Under the pieces are notes generated by a model. It was not told where the DNA came from and ran no database searches. It saw nothing but the letters and a program-made list of their open reading frames with translations. This document shows positions 1 through 7,334 of a stretch of 17,391 nucleotides of DNA, one piece after another. The stretch spans positions 1 through 17,391 of the forward strand of contig JBFEUI010000053.1 of the NCBI GenBank assembly GCA_041547565.1. Direction: 5' to 3'. The DNA is from JBFEUI01 sp041547565 (GTDB taxonomy: Bacteria > Pseudomonadota > Gammaproteobacteria > Thiohalomonadales > Thiohalomonadaceae). The stretch's first letter is position 1. The number at the start of each line of letters is the position of its first letter. A program made the position numbers and the translations under genes.

Positions 1-280
1 ACTCCTCCTCGGTGATATCCTCATCCCCTGCCGCAGCCGCCTTCGCCTCTGGCGGGGCCGCAGGGGCACCGCCTGCCGGCGCCGCACCGGGCGCACCGCC
101 AAACTTGCCCTTGCCGTGGAGTTCATCGAGCAGCGCCTCAAACTCCTCCTCGGTAATATCCTCATCCCCCGCTGCAGCCGCCTTCGCCTCTGGCGGGGCC
201 GCAGGGGCACCGGCCACCGGCGCCTCGCCCTTGTCCAGGGCATCGAGCAGGGCCTCAAACTCTTCGTCGGTAATATCACC
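1..280 (-). repeat. In-frame tandem repeats in the CheA linker
   Basis: Three copies of a segment encoding [D/E]-I-T-x-E-E-F-E-A-L-L-D-x-L, followed by an Ala/Pro/Gly-rich spacer. On the plus strand the copies start at about 259, 142 and 1, so the periods are 117 and 141 bp (39 and 47 codons) and the frame is kept. The two left-hand copies share a perfect 39-bp block (33-71 and 174-212). Visible in the sequence; function is inferred, see findings. Confidence 0.9.
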
Positions 281-799
281 GGATGCTGCTTCGGCCACCG
301 TGGGGGGCGCAGGGGCCTGGGCTGCCGGCTCTTCGACGGATTCAGGTGCTGCCGCCTCGCCCGGTGCCGGCTCTGCGGCGGCCGCTTCAGCGACGGGGGG
401 CTCGGCGCCATCCGGGCAGTTCATCTGTTCCAGGCGTTGCAACAATTCGGGAGCGGCATGCTCGGGCTCCTCCATCGCCTGCAGGCTGGCAAACTGGTCA
501 TTGAGCACGTCGAGCACCTGGAGCATGGTGTCCATCAGCTCCGGTGTGACACTCTTCTCGCCATTGCGCAACAGGTTGAATACATCCTCGGCACGGTGGC
601 AGACATTGACCAGGGGCTCCAGGCTGAGAAAGCCCGCCCCGCCCTTTATGGTATGGAATCCGCGGAATACCGCATTGAGCAGATCGGCGTCGGTCGGACT
701 CTGCTCCAGGTCGACCAGTTGCTCATTCAACTGTTCCAGGATCTCTGAAGCTTCAACCAGAAAGTCCTGTAAGATTTCGTCATCCGCATCCAGAGCCAT
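1..799 (-). CDS. cheA: Chemotaxis histidine kinase CheA, N-terminal part (3' end outside the window)
   Basis: This is the receptor-coupled histidine kinase that phosphorylates CheY. Only 266 codons are visible; the dimerisation, kinase and CheW-like domains lie beyond base 1. Residues 1-125 form the P1 (Hpt) domain, with the phospho-accepting histidine at H49 in the motif FHTIKGGAGF. From about residue 127 the chain becomes an Ala/Pro/Glu-rich linker. It carries three copies of a motif like DITxEEFEALLDxL, starting near residues 175, 214 and 261, the last cut by the window edge. The ATG at 799-797 is preceded by AAGGGG, which overlaps the cheZ stop, at a spacing of about 7 nt. The gap to cheZ is 10 bp, so the genes are surely co-transcribed. 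Identity is firm from P1 and from the position after cheY and cheZ. Whether a classical P2 domain follows cannot be seen. Confidence 0.95.
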   Translation of the reverse strand, partial: MALDADDEILQDFLVEASEILEQLNEQLVDLEQSPTDADLLNAVFRGFHTIKGGAGFLSLEPLVNVCHRAEDVFNLLRNGEKSVTPELMDTMLQVLDVLNDQFASLQAMEEPEHAAPELLQRLEQMNCPDGAEPPVAEAAAAEPAPGEAAAPESVEEPAAQAPAPPTVAEAASGDITDEEFEALLDALDKGEAPVAGAPAAPPEAKAAAAGDEDITEEEFEALLDELHGKGKFGGAPGAAPAGGAPAAPPEAKAAAAGDEDITEEE

Positions 800-809
800 A
801 ACCTACCCC

Positions 810-1562
810 TTAAAAACCCAGGCTCGACAAAAGATCATCCACCTCATCCTGCCCTGAAACGGTACCTTCGGTATCGAGTCCAGGTACTGCGGGTCCTTCT
901 GCCTTGATCCGGTCTTCCTCTTCCTTTTTCTCGGCTTCTGCATGGGGCGCAAGATTCTGGCCCGATATCCGAATCAGTTCCACCAGGCTAATCTCCATCT
1001 CATCCACCAGCGATATCACCCGGGTGATAATCTGGCCGGTCAGGTCCTGGAAATCCTGCGCCATAATGACCTCATTGAGGTTGTTCTTCAGCTGGTCGCT
1101 GCCATCGGAGATTTGATCAAAAAACTCGATAAGACGACCACTCATGGTTCGAAACTCATCGGCACTCATCTCGCGACGGGTAAAACGTTCCCACTCATCC
1201 TTGAAATTGGCCGCCTGACTGCCAATCGACTCGCACAGCGGCAATGACTCCTCGGCCGCGGTCAGACTTCTGTCGGCGGACGTGTTGGTCATGGTGATGA
1301 CGTAGCGCAGACGCTCCTTGGCATCCGGGAAATCTTTTTCTGCAAGATTCGAGATACGGGCATCGAGGCGAAAGCTGTTGAGCGCCTCGTGAAACTGGCG
1401 GGTCAACTTGCCCAGTTCATTGAACAGGCTCTGCTCGCGCATGTTGGTCAGTTCGTCAATTAAGCGCTCTGTACCCTCAGCATTCCCCTGTTCGGCCATC
1501 CGGGCCAGTTCCTGTATGCGCTGTTGGTAATCTTCGTTCAAAATTTGGTTCTTCTCGGTCAT
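810..1562 (-). CDS. cheZ: CheY-P phosphatase CheZ
   Basis: CheZ removes the phosphate from CheY-P and so ends the signal at the motor. The product has 250 residues and is mostly helical, with the long hairpin expected of the family. The catalytic motif AQDFQDLTGQ lies at 168-177. D173 and Q177 correspond to D143 and Q147 of E. coli CheZ. The C-terminus, QDEVDDLLSSLGF, is the conserved CheY-binding peptide, preceded by a charged flexible linker (about 205-235). I chose the ATG at 1562. An in-frame upstream start would add 11 residues (MIHILSGGCEG) that look like untranslated leader and contain the GGAGGG/GAGGG ribosome-binding region. It sits 49 bp after cheY and 10 bp before cheA. Presence of CheZ points to a gamma- or betaproteobacterium. 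Confidence 0.96.
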   Translation of the reverse strand: MTEKNQILNEDYQQRIQELARMAEQGNAEGTERLIDELTNMREQSLFNELGKLTRQFHEALNSFRLDARISNLAEKDFPDAKERLRYVITMTNTSADRSLTAAEESLPLCESIGSQAANFKDEWERFTRREMSADEFRTMSGRLIEFFDQISDGSDQLKNNLNEVIMAQDFQDLTGQIITRVISLVDEMEISLVELIRISGQNLAPHAEAEKKEEEDRIKAEGPAVPGLDTEGTVSGQDEVDDLLSSLGF

Positions 1563-1611
1563 GCCCTCACACCCTCCGGACAGTATGTGTATCACCGGCT
1601 TTTTTGTCGTA

Positions 1612-1998
1612 TCAACCTTCCATACGCTCGAATATTTTTTCGAGTTTTTCCTTGAGGGTTGCAGCAGTAAAGGGCTTGACGATATACCCGTTCACACCCG
1701 CCTTGGCCGCCTCGATTATTTGCTCCTTTTTCTGCTCGGCCGTTACCATCAGAACAGGCATATGGGACAGATTCGGATCGGCGCGTACCGCCTTCAAAAG
1801 GTCGATACCCTGCATGCCGGGCATGTTCCAGTCGGTGACCAGCAGATCGAAATTACCCGACTGCAACATGGGCAGTGCCGTCGTGCCGTCATCCGCTTCG
1901 CTGGTGTTGGTAAAACCCAGGTCGCGCAGCAGATTCTTGATAATTCGCCGCATGGTGGAAAAATCGTCCACCACAAGAATCTTGATATTTTTATCCAA
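1612..1998 (-). CDS. cheY: Chemotaxis response regulator CheY (TTG start)
   Basis: CheY is a single-domain receiver. CheA phosphorylates it, and CheY-P binds FliM to change motor rotation. With the start chosen here it has 128 residues. The receiver residues are all present: acidic pair D11/D12, phospho-acceptor D56 in TDWNMPGM, T86 in MVTAE, aromatic switch Y105 and K108 in VKPFTA. No ATG fits the N-terminus. The TTG at 1998-1996 lies 5 nt after a perfect GGAGG (2008-2004) and gives MDKNIKILVVDD, the usual CheY beginning. A TTG four codons earlier (2010) would place that GGAGG inside the gene and is rejected. The upstream gap to fliA is 119 bp, in which I could not find a convincing sigma-28 promoter. 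Confidence 0.96.
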   Translation of the reverse strand: MDKNIKILVVDDFSTMRRIIKNLLRDLGFTNTSEADDGTTALPMLQSGNFDLLVTDWNMPGMQGIDLLKAVRADPNLSHMPVLMVTAEQKKEQIIEAAKAGVNGYIVKPFTAATLKEKLEKIFERMEG

Positions 1999-2008
1999 AG
2001 TAACCTCC
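1996..2008 (-). promoter_or_regulatory. Ribosome-binding site that fixes the cheY TTG start
   Basis: Minus-strand GGAGG (2008-2004), a 5-nt spacer, then TTG (1998-1996). This decides the start of cheY in favour of TTG at 1998 over the in-frame TTG at 2010. Confidence 0.75.
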
Positions 2009-2117
2009 AATCTCCGCCAGGGGACATACCGGGCATCACACCGCTTTTATCTTCGCTCTGCAACGCCCGTCCCGCGCGGTTGGTGTGGTAAACACGCTTT
2101 AAAGTTTATACAAAGGT

Positions 2118-2879
2118 TTATAGCATAATCCCTGCACCGGAATCACTAGGGCGCCCCTTCCCAGGGTGCCCGCTCATACGCGATCTTAGCCGCAACAGTG
2201 CCTGACTTCGTATCTGGCAGGCACGTGATTCTGTCACGCCCATCACCTCGCCGATTTCACGCAAATTCAGCTCCTCGGTGTAATAGAGCGCCATCACCAG
2301 CCGTTCCTTCTCCGGCAGGCTTGCGATCTGATCGGCAAGCTGGTTGCGCAACTCCTGATTCTGCAACTGCTCCACCACCTCGCCGCTTTCATCCGGAATG
2401 CGTTCCAGAAAGCTGCCCTCCTCAGCACCGACATCATCATAATGGACAATGCGACAGCCTTTCGCATCATTCAGAAGTACGTGATACTCCTCAAGCGACA
2501 TCTCCAGTTGTGCAGCGACCTCGCCATCCTGGGCATCGCGCCCCTCCCGGTTCTCAACGGCGCGAATCGCTTCGGCCAGCTGCCGCACCTTGGTGTGCAC
2601 GGAACGCGGCAACCAGTCCTGTTTTCTCACCTCATCAAGCATGGCGCCGCGAATGCGAATACTGGCGTAGGTCTCAAAGCTGGCGCCGTGGCCCGCATTA
2701 AAATGGCGTGCCGCTTCCAGCAGTCCCATCATACCGCTTTGGATCAGGTCATCGACCTGCACCTCATCGGGCAGCCGTGCGGTAAGGTGATAGGCAATTT
2801 TCTTAACCAGCGGTGCATGCCGGGTTACCAGTTCTGCACCGGCATCCTCCGTGTGGTAATGCATTGCCGCACGGTTCAT
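2118..2879 (-). CDS. fliA: Flagellar sigma factor FliA (sigma-28)
   Basis: FliA directs RNA polymerase to late flagellar and chemotaxis genes and is normally held by the anti-sigma factor FlgM until the hook is complete. The product has 253 residues. Region 2 is clear at about 40-100, with VDDLIQSGMMGLLEA, then SFETYASIRIRGAMLDE, and DWLPRS. A region 3 follows. Region 4, near the C-terminus, contains LPEKERLVMALYYTEELNL and a helix-turn-helix EIGEVMGVTESRACQIRSQA. It lacks region 1, as the group-3 sigma factors do. The ATG at 2879 has GGGAGGGG just upstream. A GTG 15 bases earlier would contain that site and is rejected. The start overlaps the fleN stop as ATGA (2879-2876), which suggests translational coupling. 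The C-terminal tail after region 4 (about 17 residues, Gly/Ser/Pro-rich) is not recognisable. Confidence 0.97.
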   Translation of the reverse strand: MNRAAMHYHTEDAGAELVTRHAPLVKKIAYHLTARLPDEVQVDDLIQSGMMGLLEAARHFNAGHGASFETYASIRIRGAMLDEVRKQDWLPRSVHTKVRQLAEAIRAVENREGRDAQDGEVAAQLEMSLEEYHVLLNDAKGCRIVHYDDVGAEEGSFLERIPDESGEVVEQLQNQELRNQLADQIASLPEKERLVMALYYTEELNLREIGEVMGVTESRACQIRSQALLRLRSRMSGHPGKGRPSDSGAGIML

Positions 2880-3751
2880 CCCAACCCCTCCCACTCGGGC
2901 TGGCTGGTTTGCACCAGCCGCTCGACAAAAAACGCAAGATGGCCGTCCGCCGCATGGGGCAACGGCCAGCCTTCGATCTTCTGTGCCATCTGCTTGAAGG
3001 CCTGGGCGGATTTGCTGCGCGGAAACGACTCCACCACAGAGCGCTGCTTTTTTATCGCCTTGCGCAGATATTCGTCATAGGGGATGCTGCCGACGTAGTC
3101 GAGCACCACCTCGTCAAGGAACTGGTCGGTCACCTTGACCAGTTTGGCAAACAGATCACGCCCTTCCTGAACGCTGTGCGCCATATTGGCCAGAATATGG
3201 AAACGGCGCATGCCGTGATCACGGTTGAGCAGTTTGATAAGGGCATAGGCATCGGTGATGGAAGCCGGCTCGTCGCACACCACAACCAGTATCTCCTGGG
3301 CCGCCTTGGAGAAGCTCACCACACTGTCGGAGATGCCGGCGGCGGTATCGACCAGCAGCACATCGACATCGGTACTCAGCTCGCTGAAGGCACGCACCAG
3401 TCCCGCATGCTCCGCCTGGCTCATTTCGGCCATCGCCTGAATACCCGAGGAGGCGGGAATCACCTTGAAACCGCCGGGTGCATCAACGATAACCTCCTCG
3501 AGGTTACGCTCACCGCTCATCACATGAGAGAGGTTGTAGGCAGGATGCAGACCCAGCATGACATCGACGTTGGCCAGCCCCAGATCAGCGTCCATCACCA
3601 GCACGCTGTGCCCCAACTGACTCAGGGCGGTGGCGAGGTTGACCGAGACATTGGTCTTGCCCACCCCGCCTTTACCGCTGGCCACAGCCAGCACCCGTAC
3701 CGGTTTTGGTTTTGCCATGCGCCGTATGCCTTCCGCCTGATCTGCCGCCAT
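2876..3751 (-). CDS. fleN: MinD-like ATPase FleN/FlhG, flagellar number regulator
   Basis: FleN (FlhG) is a ParA/MinD-family ATPase. In polar flagellates it limits flagellar number by acting on the master regulator FleQ/FlrA and on FlhF. The product has 291 residues. The deviant Walker A motif GKGGVGKT is at 26-33, followed by MDADLGLANVD at 53-63 and VDTAAGIS, the Walker B region, at about 134-141. The N-terminal DQAEGIR (residues 4-10) matches the DQAxxLR element that, in studied FlhG proteins, activates the FlhF GTPase. That favours the ATG at 3751 even though its ribosome-binding site is weak; an ATG at 3718 would remove the element. It lies 55 bp after flhF and overlaps fliA by ATGA. Confidence 0.95.
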   Translation of the reverse strand: MAADQAEGIRRMAKPKPVRVLAVASGKGGVGKTNVSVNLATALSQLGHSVLVMDADLGLANVDVMLGLHPAYNLSHVMSGERNLEEVIVDAPGGFKVIPASSGIQAMAEMSQAEHAGLVRAFSELSTDVDVLLVDTAAGISDSVVSFSKAAQEILVVVCDEPASITDAYALIKLLNRDHGMRRFHILANMAHSVQEGRDLFAKLVKVTDQFLDEVVLDYVGSIPYDEYLRKAIKKQRSVVESFPRSKSAQAFKQMAQKIEGWPLPHAADGHLAFFVERLVQTSQPEWEGLG

Positions 3752-3806
3752 TTTAGCCCGCTTATTCGAGTTATCGTTAGTCAGTCATCATCAATGGCTG
3801 ACAAGT

Positions 3807-5063
3807 TTATCCTTGTTGGGCACGTCCTGTCTTGCCATACATGAGTGCCACCTCGTCATCGTCCAGTTGAGCAGCGCCCCGTTGGCTCATCAACTTGACG
3901 CTGCGGTTGATAAGATTGTTCGCACGTGCCGGGTGCAGATCCTCAGGCACCCGCTGGCCATCACCGACATAGGCCACGGGCAACTGCTGGTTCACCACCA
4001 CCGACAGCGCCTCGCCGGGCACGGCACTTTCATCGATTTTCGTCAAAATACAGCCTTCGGGCGAGAGGTGTTTAAACGCCTTGACCACCTCGTCCAGCAC
4101 CGAACGCTGCGTGGTGGTGGAGAGCACCACGTAGTTGCGGATCTGCAACTGCGGGTCACGCAGCATGGCGAACTGCTCCGACAGGCGCATATCGCGCTGA
4201 CTCATTCCAGCGGTATCGATCAATACCAGCGGCACATCGCGCAACGAATCGAGAATGGTATGCAGTTCTTCCGCATCCTTGGCCACATGGACCGGCACAC
4301 CGAGGATACGACCGTAGGTGCGCAGCTGTTGATAGGCACCGATGCGGTAGCTGTCCGTGGTCACCAGTGCCACGCGACCGGGGCCGTGACGCAGGATGTA
4401 GCGTGCGGCAAGCTTGGCCACGGTGGTCGTTTTGCCGACCCCGGTCGGTCCGACAAGGGCGATCTTGCCGCCCCGATTGATAATGTCATCACCGGTCACC
4501 GGCAGGTGCCGGGCCAGCAGCGCGAGGGCGGACAGCCAGTTTTTGTCGCCATCCTCGCCGATTTCGATCCGATCGGCTATGCTGCGGCACAGCCGGGGGC
4601 TCAAGCCAAAACGCATCAGTCGCTCAAACAGGCTGGTATATAGCGGATGTCGGCGTTCCATCTCGCTCCAGGCAAGGCCGGACAACTGTCCCTCCAGCAT
4701 GCCGCGCAGTGTCCTGATTTCATCCTTCATCGCCACCAGGCTGGGCTCCTGCGACCAGCTGATCTGCTTTGCCGGCGCTGCAGGACGGGGAGCCTCATGT
4801 TGTTCGGGCAACGGCGGTTCAAACGGGCTCGATGTACTCACGTTTGTTGCGACGGACACCGGCTTGGCGCTTGCGGCAGACTGTTGCGGCTCCTCTGCCG
4901 CCATCTGGTTGACCAGTTCCTCGTCGTAATCCAACGCGGCAACGATCTCAACGCCCCCCTCGACACGGCTGTTTGACAGGATCACCGCATCGGGCCCCTG
5001 TTCTTCCCTGACCAGGCGAATCGCCTGGCGCATATCGGCAGCAAAATAACGTTTAATTCTCAT
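3807..5063 (-). CDS. flhF: SRP-type GTPase FlhF, flagellar placement
   Basis: FlhF is a signal-recognition-particle-like GTPase that marks the pole where the flagellum is built. The product has 418 residues in three parts. The N-terminal B domain starts MRIKRYFAADMRQAI. A Pro/Ala/Ser-rich low-complexity linker runs at about 55-105. The N and G domains carry GPTGVGKTT (205-213), DTAG (283-286) and TKIDE (341-345). The ATG at 5063 is preferred over one five codons earlier because FlhF proteins begin MxxKRYFA. A GAGGG about 11 nt upstream and GGAAG immediately before the ATG give only a moderate ribosome-binding site. It follows flhA by 28 bp and is followed by fleN. This pairing implies polar, number-controlled flagellation. 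Confidence 0.96.
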   Translation of the reverse strand: MRIKRYFAADMRQAIRLVREEQGPDAVILSNSRVEGGVEIVAALDYDEELVNQMAAEEPQQSAASAKPVSVATNVSTSSPFEPPLPEQHEAPRPAAPAKQISWSQEPSLVAMKDEIRTLRGMLEGQLSGLAWSEMERRHPLYTSLFERLMRFGLSPRLCRSIADRIEIGEDGDKNWLSALALLARHLPVTGDDIINRGGKIALVGPTGVGKTTTVAKLAARYILRHGPGRVALVTTDSYRIGAYQQLRTYGRILGVPVHVAKDAEELHTILDSLRDVPLVLIDTAGMSQRDMRLSEQFAMLRDPQLQIRNYVVLSTTTQRSVLDEVVKAFKHLSPEGCILTKIDESAVPGEALSVVVNQQLPVAYVGDGQRVPEDLHPARANNLINRSVKLMSQRGAAQLDDDEVALMYGKTGRAQQG

Positions 5064-5091
5064 ACTTCCAGCCCTCATTTACAGTGCAGGA

Positions 5092-7215
5092 CTATGCCTG
5101 TCGCTGTTCCTGCTGATTGCCCACTGTAGCGACAATCTTCAACTGCTTGTCATCCGGCACCTCGCTGTAGGAGAGCACGTGCAGGCCCGGAATCGTATGT
5201 TTGACAAAACGTGCCAGCAACTCACGCAGTGGCGGCGAGATAAGCAGCACGGCAGGCTTGCCGGCCATCTCCATGTTGCGGGTACTGTCGGCAAGCCCCG
5301 TATGGAGCCGTTCCGCCAGTACCGGTTCTATACCCGCACCGCCTTCCTCACCGGCCTGAACACTCTGAAGCAATATCTGTTCCAGCTCAGGAGACAGTGT
5401 AATGACATCCAGCTCAGGCCTTAAGCCATTGATTTGCTGGACAATCATTCGTCCCAGCGCCATGCGGACCTGGGCTGTCAAGAAACCGGCATCCTGGGAG
5501 TGGGGGGCACTCTCCACCAGTGTCTCCGCAATACCGCGCATGTCGCGGATCGGTATGCCTTCGGACAGCAGGTTTTGCAGCACCTTGACCACGCTGCCAA
5601 GCTGTAGCTGGTTGGGGACCAGATCCTCCACCAGTTTGGGGGCGCTCTTGCCGAGTTGCTCGAGCAGCTTCTGCACCTCTTCGTGGCCCAGCAACTCATG
5701 GGCATGGGTCTGCAGTATCTGGCTCAGGTGGGTGGCCACCACGGTGTTGGGATCGACCACGGTATAACCCAGGCTCTGCGCATGGTCACGCTGTGCCGGT
5801 TCAATCCATACCGCATCCAGGCCAAAGGCGGGGTCCTTGCCCTTGATCCCGCTCAACTCGCCATAGACCTGGCCGGGATTGATCGCCATCTCGCGATCGG
5901 GATGGATTTCTGTGTCACCGATGGTGACGCCCATCAGGCTGATACGGTAGGTGGTGGGCGACAGGTCAAGGTTGTCGCGGATATGTACCGGGGGAATGAG
6001 AAAGCCCAGTTCCTGGGAGAGCTTCTTGCGCACCCCCTTGATACGGGCCATCAACTCGCCCCCCTGGCTCTTGTCCACCATGGGGATGAGGCGGTATCCC
6101 ACCTCCAGACCGATGGGGTCCACCTGGGGCACATCATCCCAGGTCAGTTCCTTCAATTCGGTGCTCGGCTCGGCCGCCGCCTGTGCCGCCTCCTCCTGCT
6201 CCGCCTGCTGCTGGGCGGCCTGCTTTTGGCGCTGCTGCTGACTGACCCACCAGGCACCGCCGCCGATGGCTGCTGCCAGCATCAGGAACGGCAGGTTGGG
6301 CATACCGGGGATCATGCCCAGTGCCAGCAACACGCCGGCCACAATGCCCATGACACGCGGGTCGCTGAACACCTGGGCCAGCACCTGCTCGCCCATTCTC
6401 TGCGAAGCGGAGACACGGGTGACGATGATGCCGGCCGCGGTGGAGAGCACCAGGGAGGGGATCTGCGCCACCAGCCCGTCACCGATGGTCAGCAGGATGT
6501 AATTCTGCGCCGCCTCGCCCGCGGCCATGTCGTGCTGGATGATACCGATGGACAGGCCGCCGATGACATTGAGCAGGGTGATGAGGATGCCGGCGACCGC
6601 ATCACCGCGGACAAACTTGCTGGCACCGTCCATGGAACCGTAGAAATCGGCCTCCATGGCCACCTCCTCGCGCCGCGCCTTGGCCTCGTCCTGGCTGAGG
6701 ATACCCGCGTTAAGGTCGGCATCGATGGCCATCTGCTTGCCCGGCATCGCATCCAGGGTGAAGCGCGCGCTCACCTCGGAGATGCGCCCGGCGCCCTTGG
6801 TCACCACGACGAAGTTGATAATGATGAGGATGACGAAGATCACCAGGCCGACGGCATAGTTGCCGCCCACCACAAACTCGCCGAACGATTCGATCACCTG
6901 GCCGGCCGCCCCGGTGCCGGTATGGCCTTCCAGCAACACCACGCGGGTGGAGGCGACATTCAACGCCAGGCGCAGCAGCGTGGCGATAAGCAGTATGGTC
7001 GGGAAGACGGCAAAATCCATCGGTCGCAGGGCGTAGACCGTCACCAGCAGGATGATCAGCGACAGCGATATGTTGAAGGTGAAGAAGATATCGAGCATGA
7101 ACGGCGGCAGCGGCAGCACCACCATCGATAACAGAATGACCACCATCAAGGGGGCGCCGAGACCGCTACGTCCCAGCTCGCGAATGGTTGTTAGAGCGCC
7201 AACAGCCTGTGCCAT
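5092..7215 (-). CDS. flhA: Flagellar type III export gate protein FlhA
   Basis: FlhA is the large export-gate subunit that docks chaperone-substrate complexes and couples export to the proton motive force. At 707 residues it is close to the family length. The N-terminal half is membrane-embedded, with several hydrophobic segments between about 18 and 325. A cytoplasmic loop carries the FHIPEP-family region (RISEVSARFTLDAMPG, then DADLNAGILS). The conserved aspartate in FVRGDAVAG is D205, equivalent to the functionally important D208 of Salmonella FlhA. A Gln/Ala-rich linker (about 326-348) leads to the soluble C-terminal domain. The ATG at 7215 is the best start, but its AGAAGG lies rather far upstream. 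A GTG at 7254 would add 13 residues. A 119-bp gap separates it from flhB and appears to hold its own promoter. Confidence 0.96.
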   Translation of the reverse strand: MAQAVGALTTIRELGRSGLGAPLMVVILLSMVVLPLPPFMLDIFFTFNISLSLIILLVTVYALRPMDFAVFPTILLIATLLRLALNVASTRVVLLEGHTGTGAAGQVIESFGEFVVGGNYAVGLVIFVILIIINFVVVTKGAGRISEVSARFTLDAMPGKQMAIDADLNAGILSQDEAKARREEVAMEADFYGSMDGASKFVRGDAVAGILITLLNVIGGLSIGIIQHDMAAGEAAQNYILLTIGDGLVAQIPSLVLSTAAGIIVTRVSASQRMGEQVLAQVFSDPRVMGIVAGVLLALGMIPGMPNLPFLMLAAAIGGGAWWVSQQQRQKQAAQQQAEQEEAAQAAAEPSTELKELTWDDVPQVDPIGLEVGYRLIPMVDKSQGGELMARIKGVRKKLSQELGFLIPPVHIRDNLDLSPTTYRISLMGVTIGDTEIHPDREMAINPGQVYGELSGIKGKDPAFGLDAVWIEPAQRDHAQSLGYTVVDPNTVVATHLSQILQTHAHELLGHEEVQKLLEQLGKSAPKLVEDLVPNQLQLGSVVKVLQNLLSEGIPIRDMRGIAETLVESAPHSQDAGFLTAQVRMALGRMIVQQINGLRPELDVITLSPELEQILLQSVQAGEEGGAGIEPVLAERLHTGLADSTRNMEMAGKPAVLLISPPLRELLARFVKHTIPGLHVLSYSEVPDDKQLKIVATVGNQQEQRQA

Positions 7216-7273
7216 CTGGATGTTATACCTTCTTCCCGTTCCGGCTGCCGCCACAAATACGCGTCAACCGGAT

Positions 7274-7287
7274 GTCAAAAAATTGTT
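7274..7287 (+). promoter_or_regulatory. Possible FleQ/FlrA-like operator in the flhA leader
   Basis: The 14-mer GTCAAAAAATTGTT matches 11 of 14 bases of the FleQ box as I remember it from Pseudomonas aeruginosa (GTCAATAAATTGAC). It would lie just downstream of the predicted flhA transcription start. FleQ sites downstream of the RpoN element are known for flhA-type promoters in that species. TGTCAAAAA (7273-7281) also recurs as an inverted copy at 7319-7327. The match is short and A-rich, so chance is possible. Confidence 0.4.
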
Positions 7288-7302
7288 GTCAGGGAGAGGA
7301 CA

Positions 7303-7318
7303 TCCACAAACCGTGCCA
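7303..7318 (-). promoter_or_regulatory. Possible sigma-54 promoter of flhA
   Basis: The minus strand reads TGGCACG-GTTT-GTGGA (7318-7303). The -24 element TGGCACG is perfect. The -12 element reads GTGGA instead of TTGCW and so lacks the usual GC. Spacing between the two GG doublets is the required 10 nt. A start near 7292 would give a leader of about 77 nt before flhA. Sigma-54 control of flhA is known in Pseudomonas and Vibrio, which supports the call, but the -12 mismatch keeps confidence low. Confidence 0.4.
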
Positions 7319-7334
7319 TTTTTGACAATCGTTG

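Noticed and set aside
12..857. Plus-strand open frame rich in Ser/Ala/Gly opposite cheA
   Set aside because: It is the complement of the CheA linker repeats and P1 domain; the Hpt motif on the minus strand proves the coding strand.
1999..2117. Sigma-28 promoter between fliA and cheY
   Set aside because: I looked for TAAA-N15-GCCGATAA on the minus strand. TAAA occurs several times but no matching -10 follows at the right distance. cheY is therefore left as part of the flhA unit.
2813..3844. A 343-codon plus-strand open frame opposite fleN and fliA
   Set aside because: Antisense shadow of two confirmed genes. No recognisable domain and composition unlike a real protein.
5656..7131. A 491-codon open frame on the plus strand opposite flhA
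   Set aside because: It lies wholly antisense to the well-supported flhA. Its translation is His/Gln/Asp-rich with no domain, which is typical of the complementary frame of a GC-rich gene.
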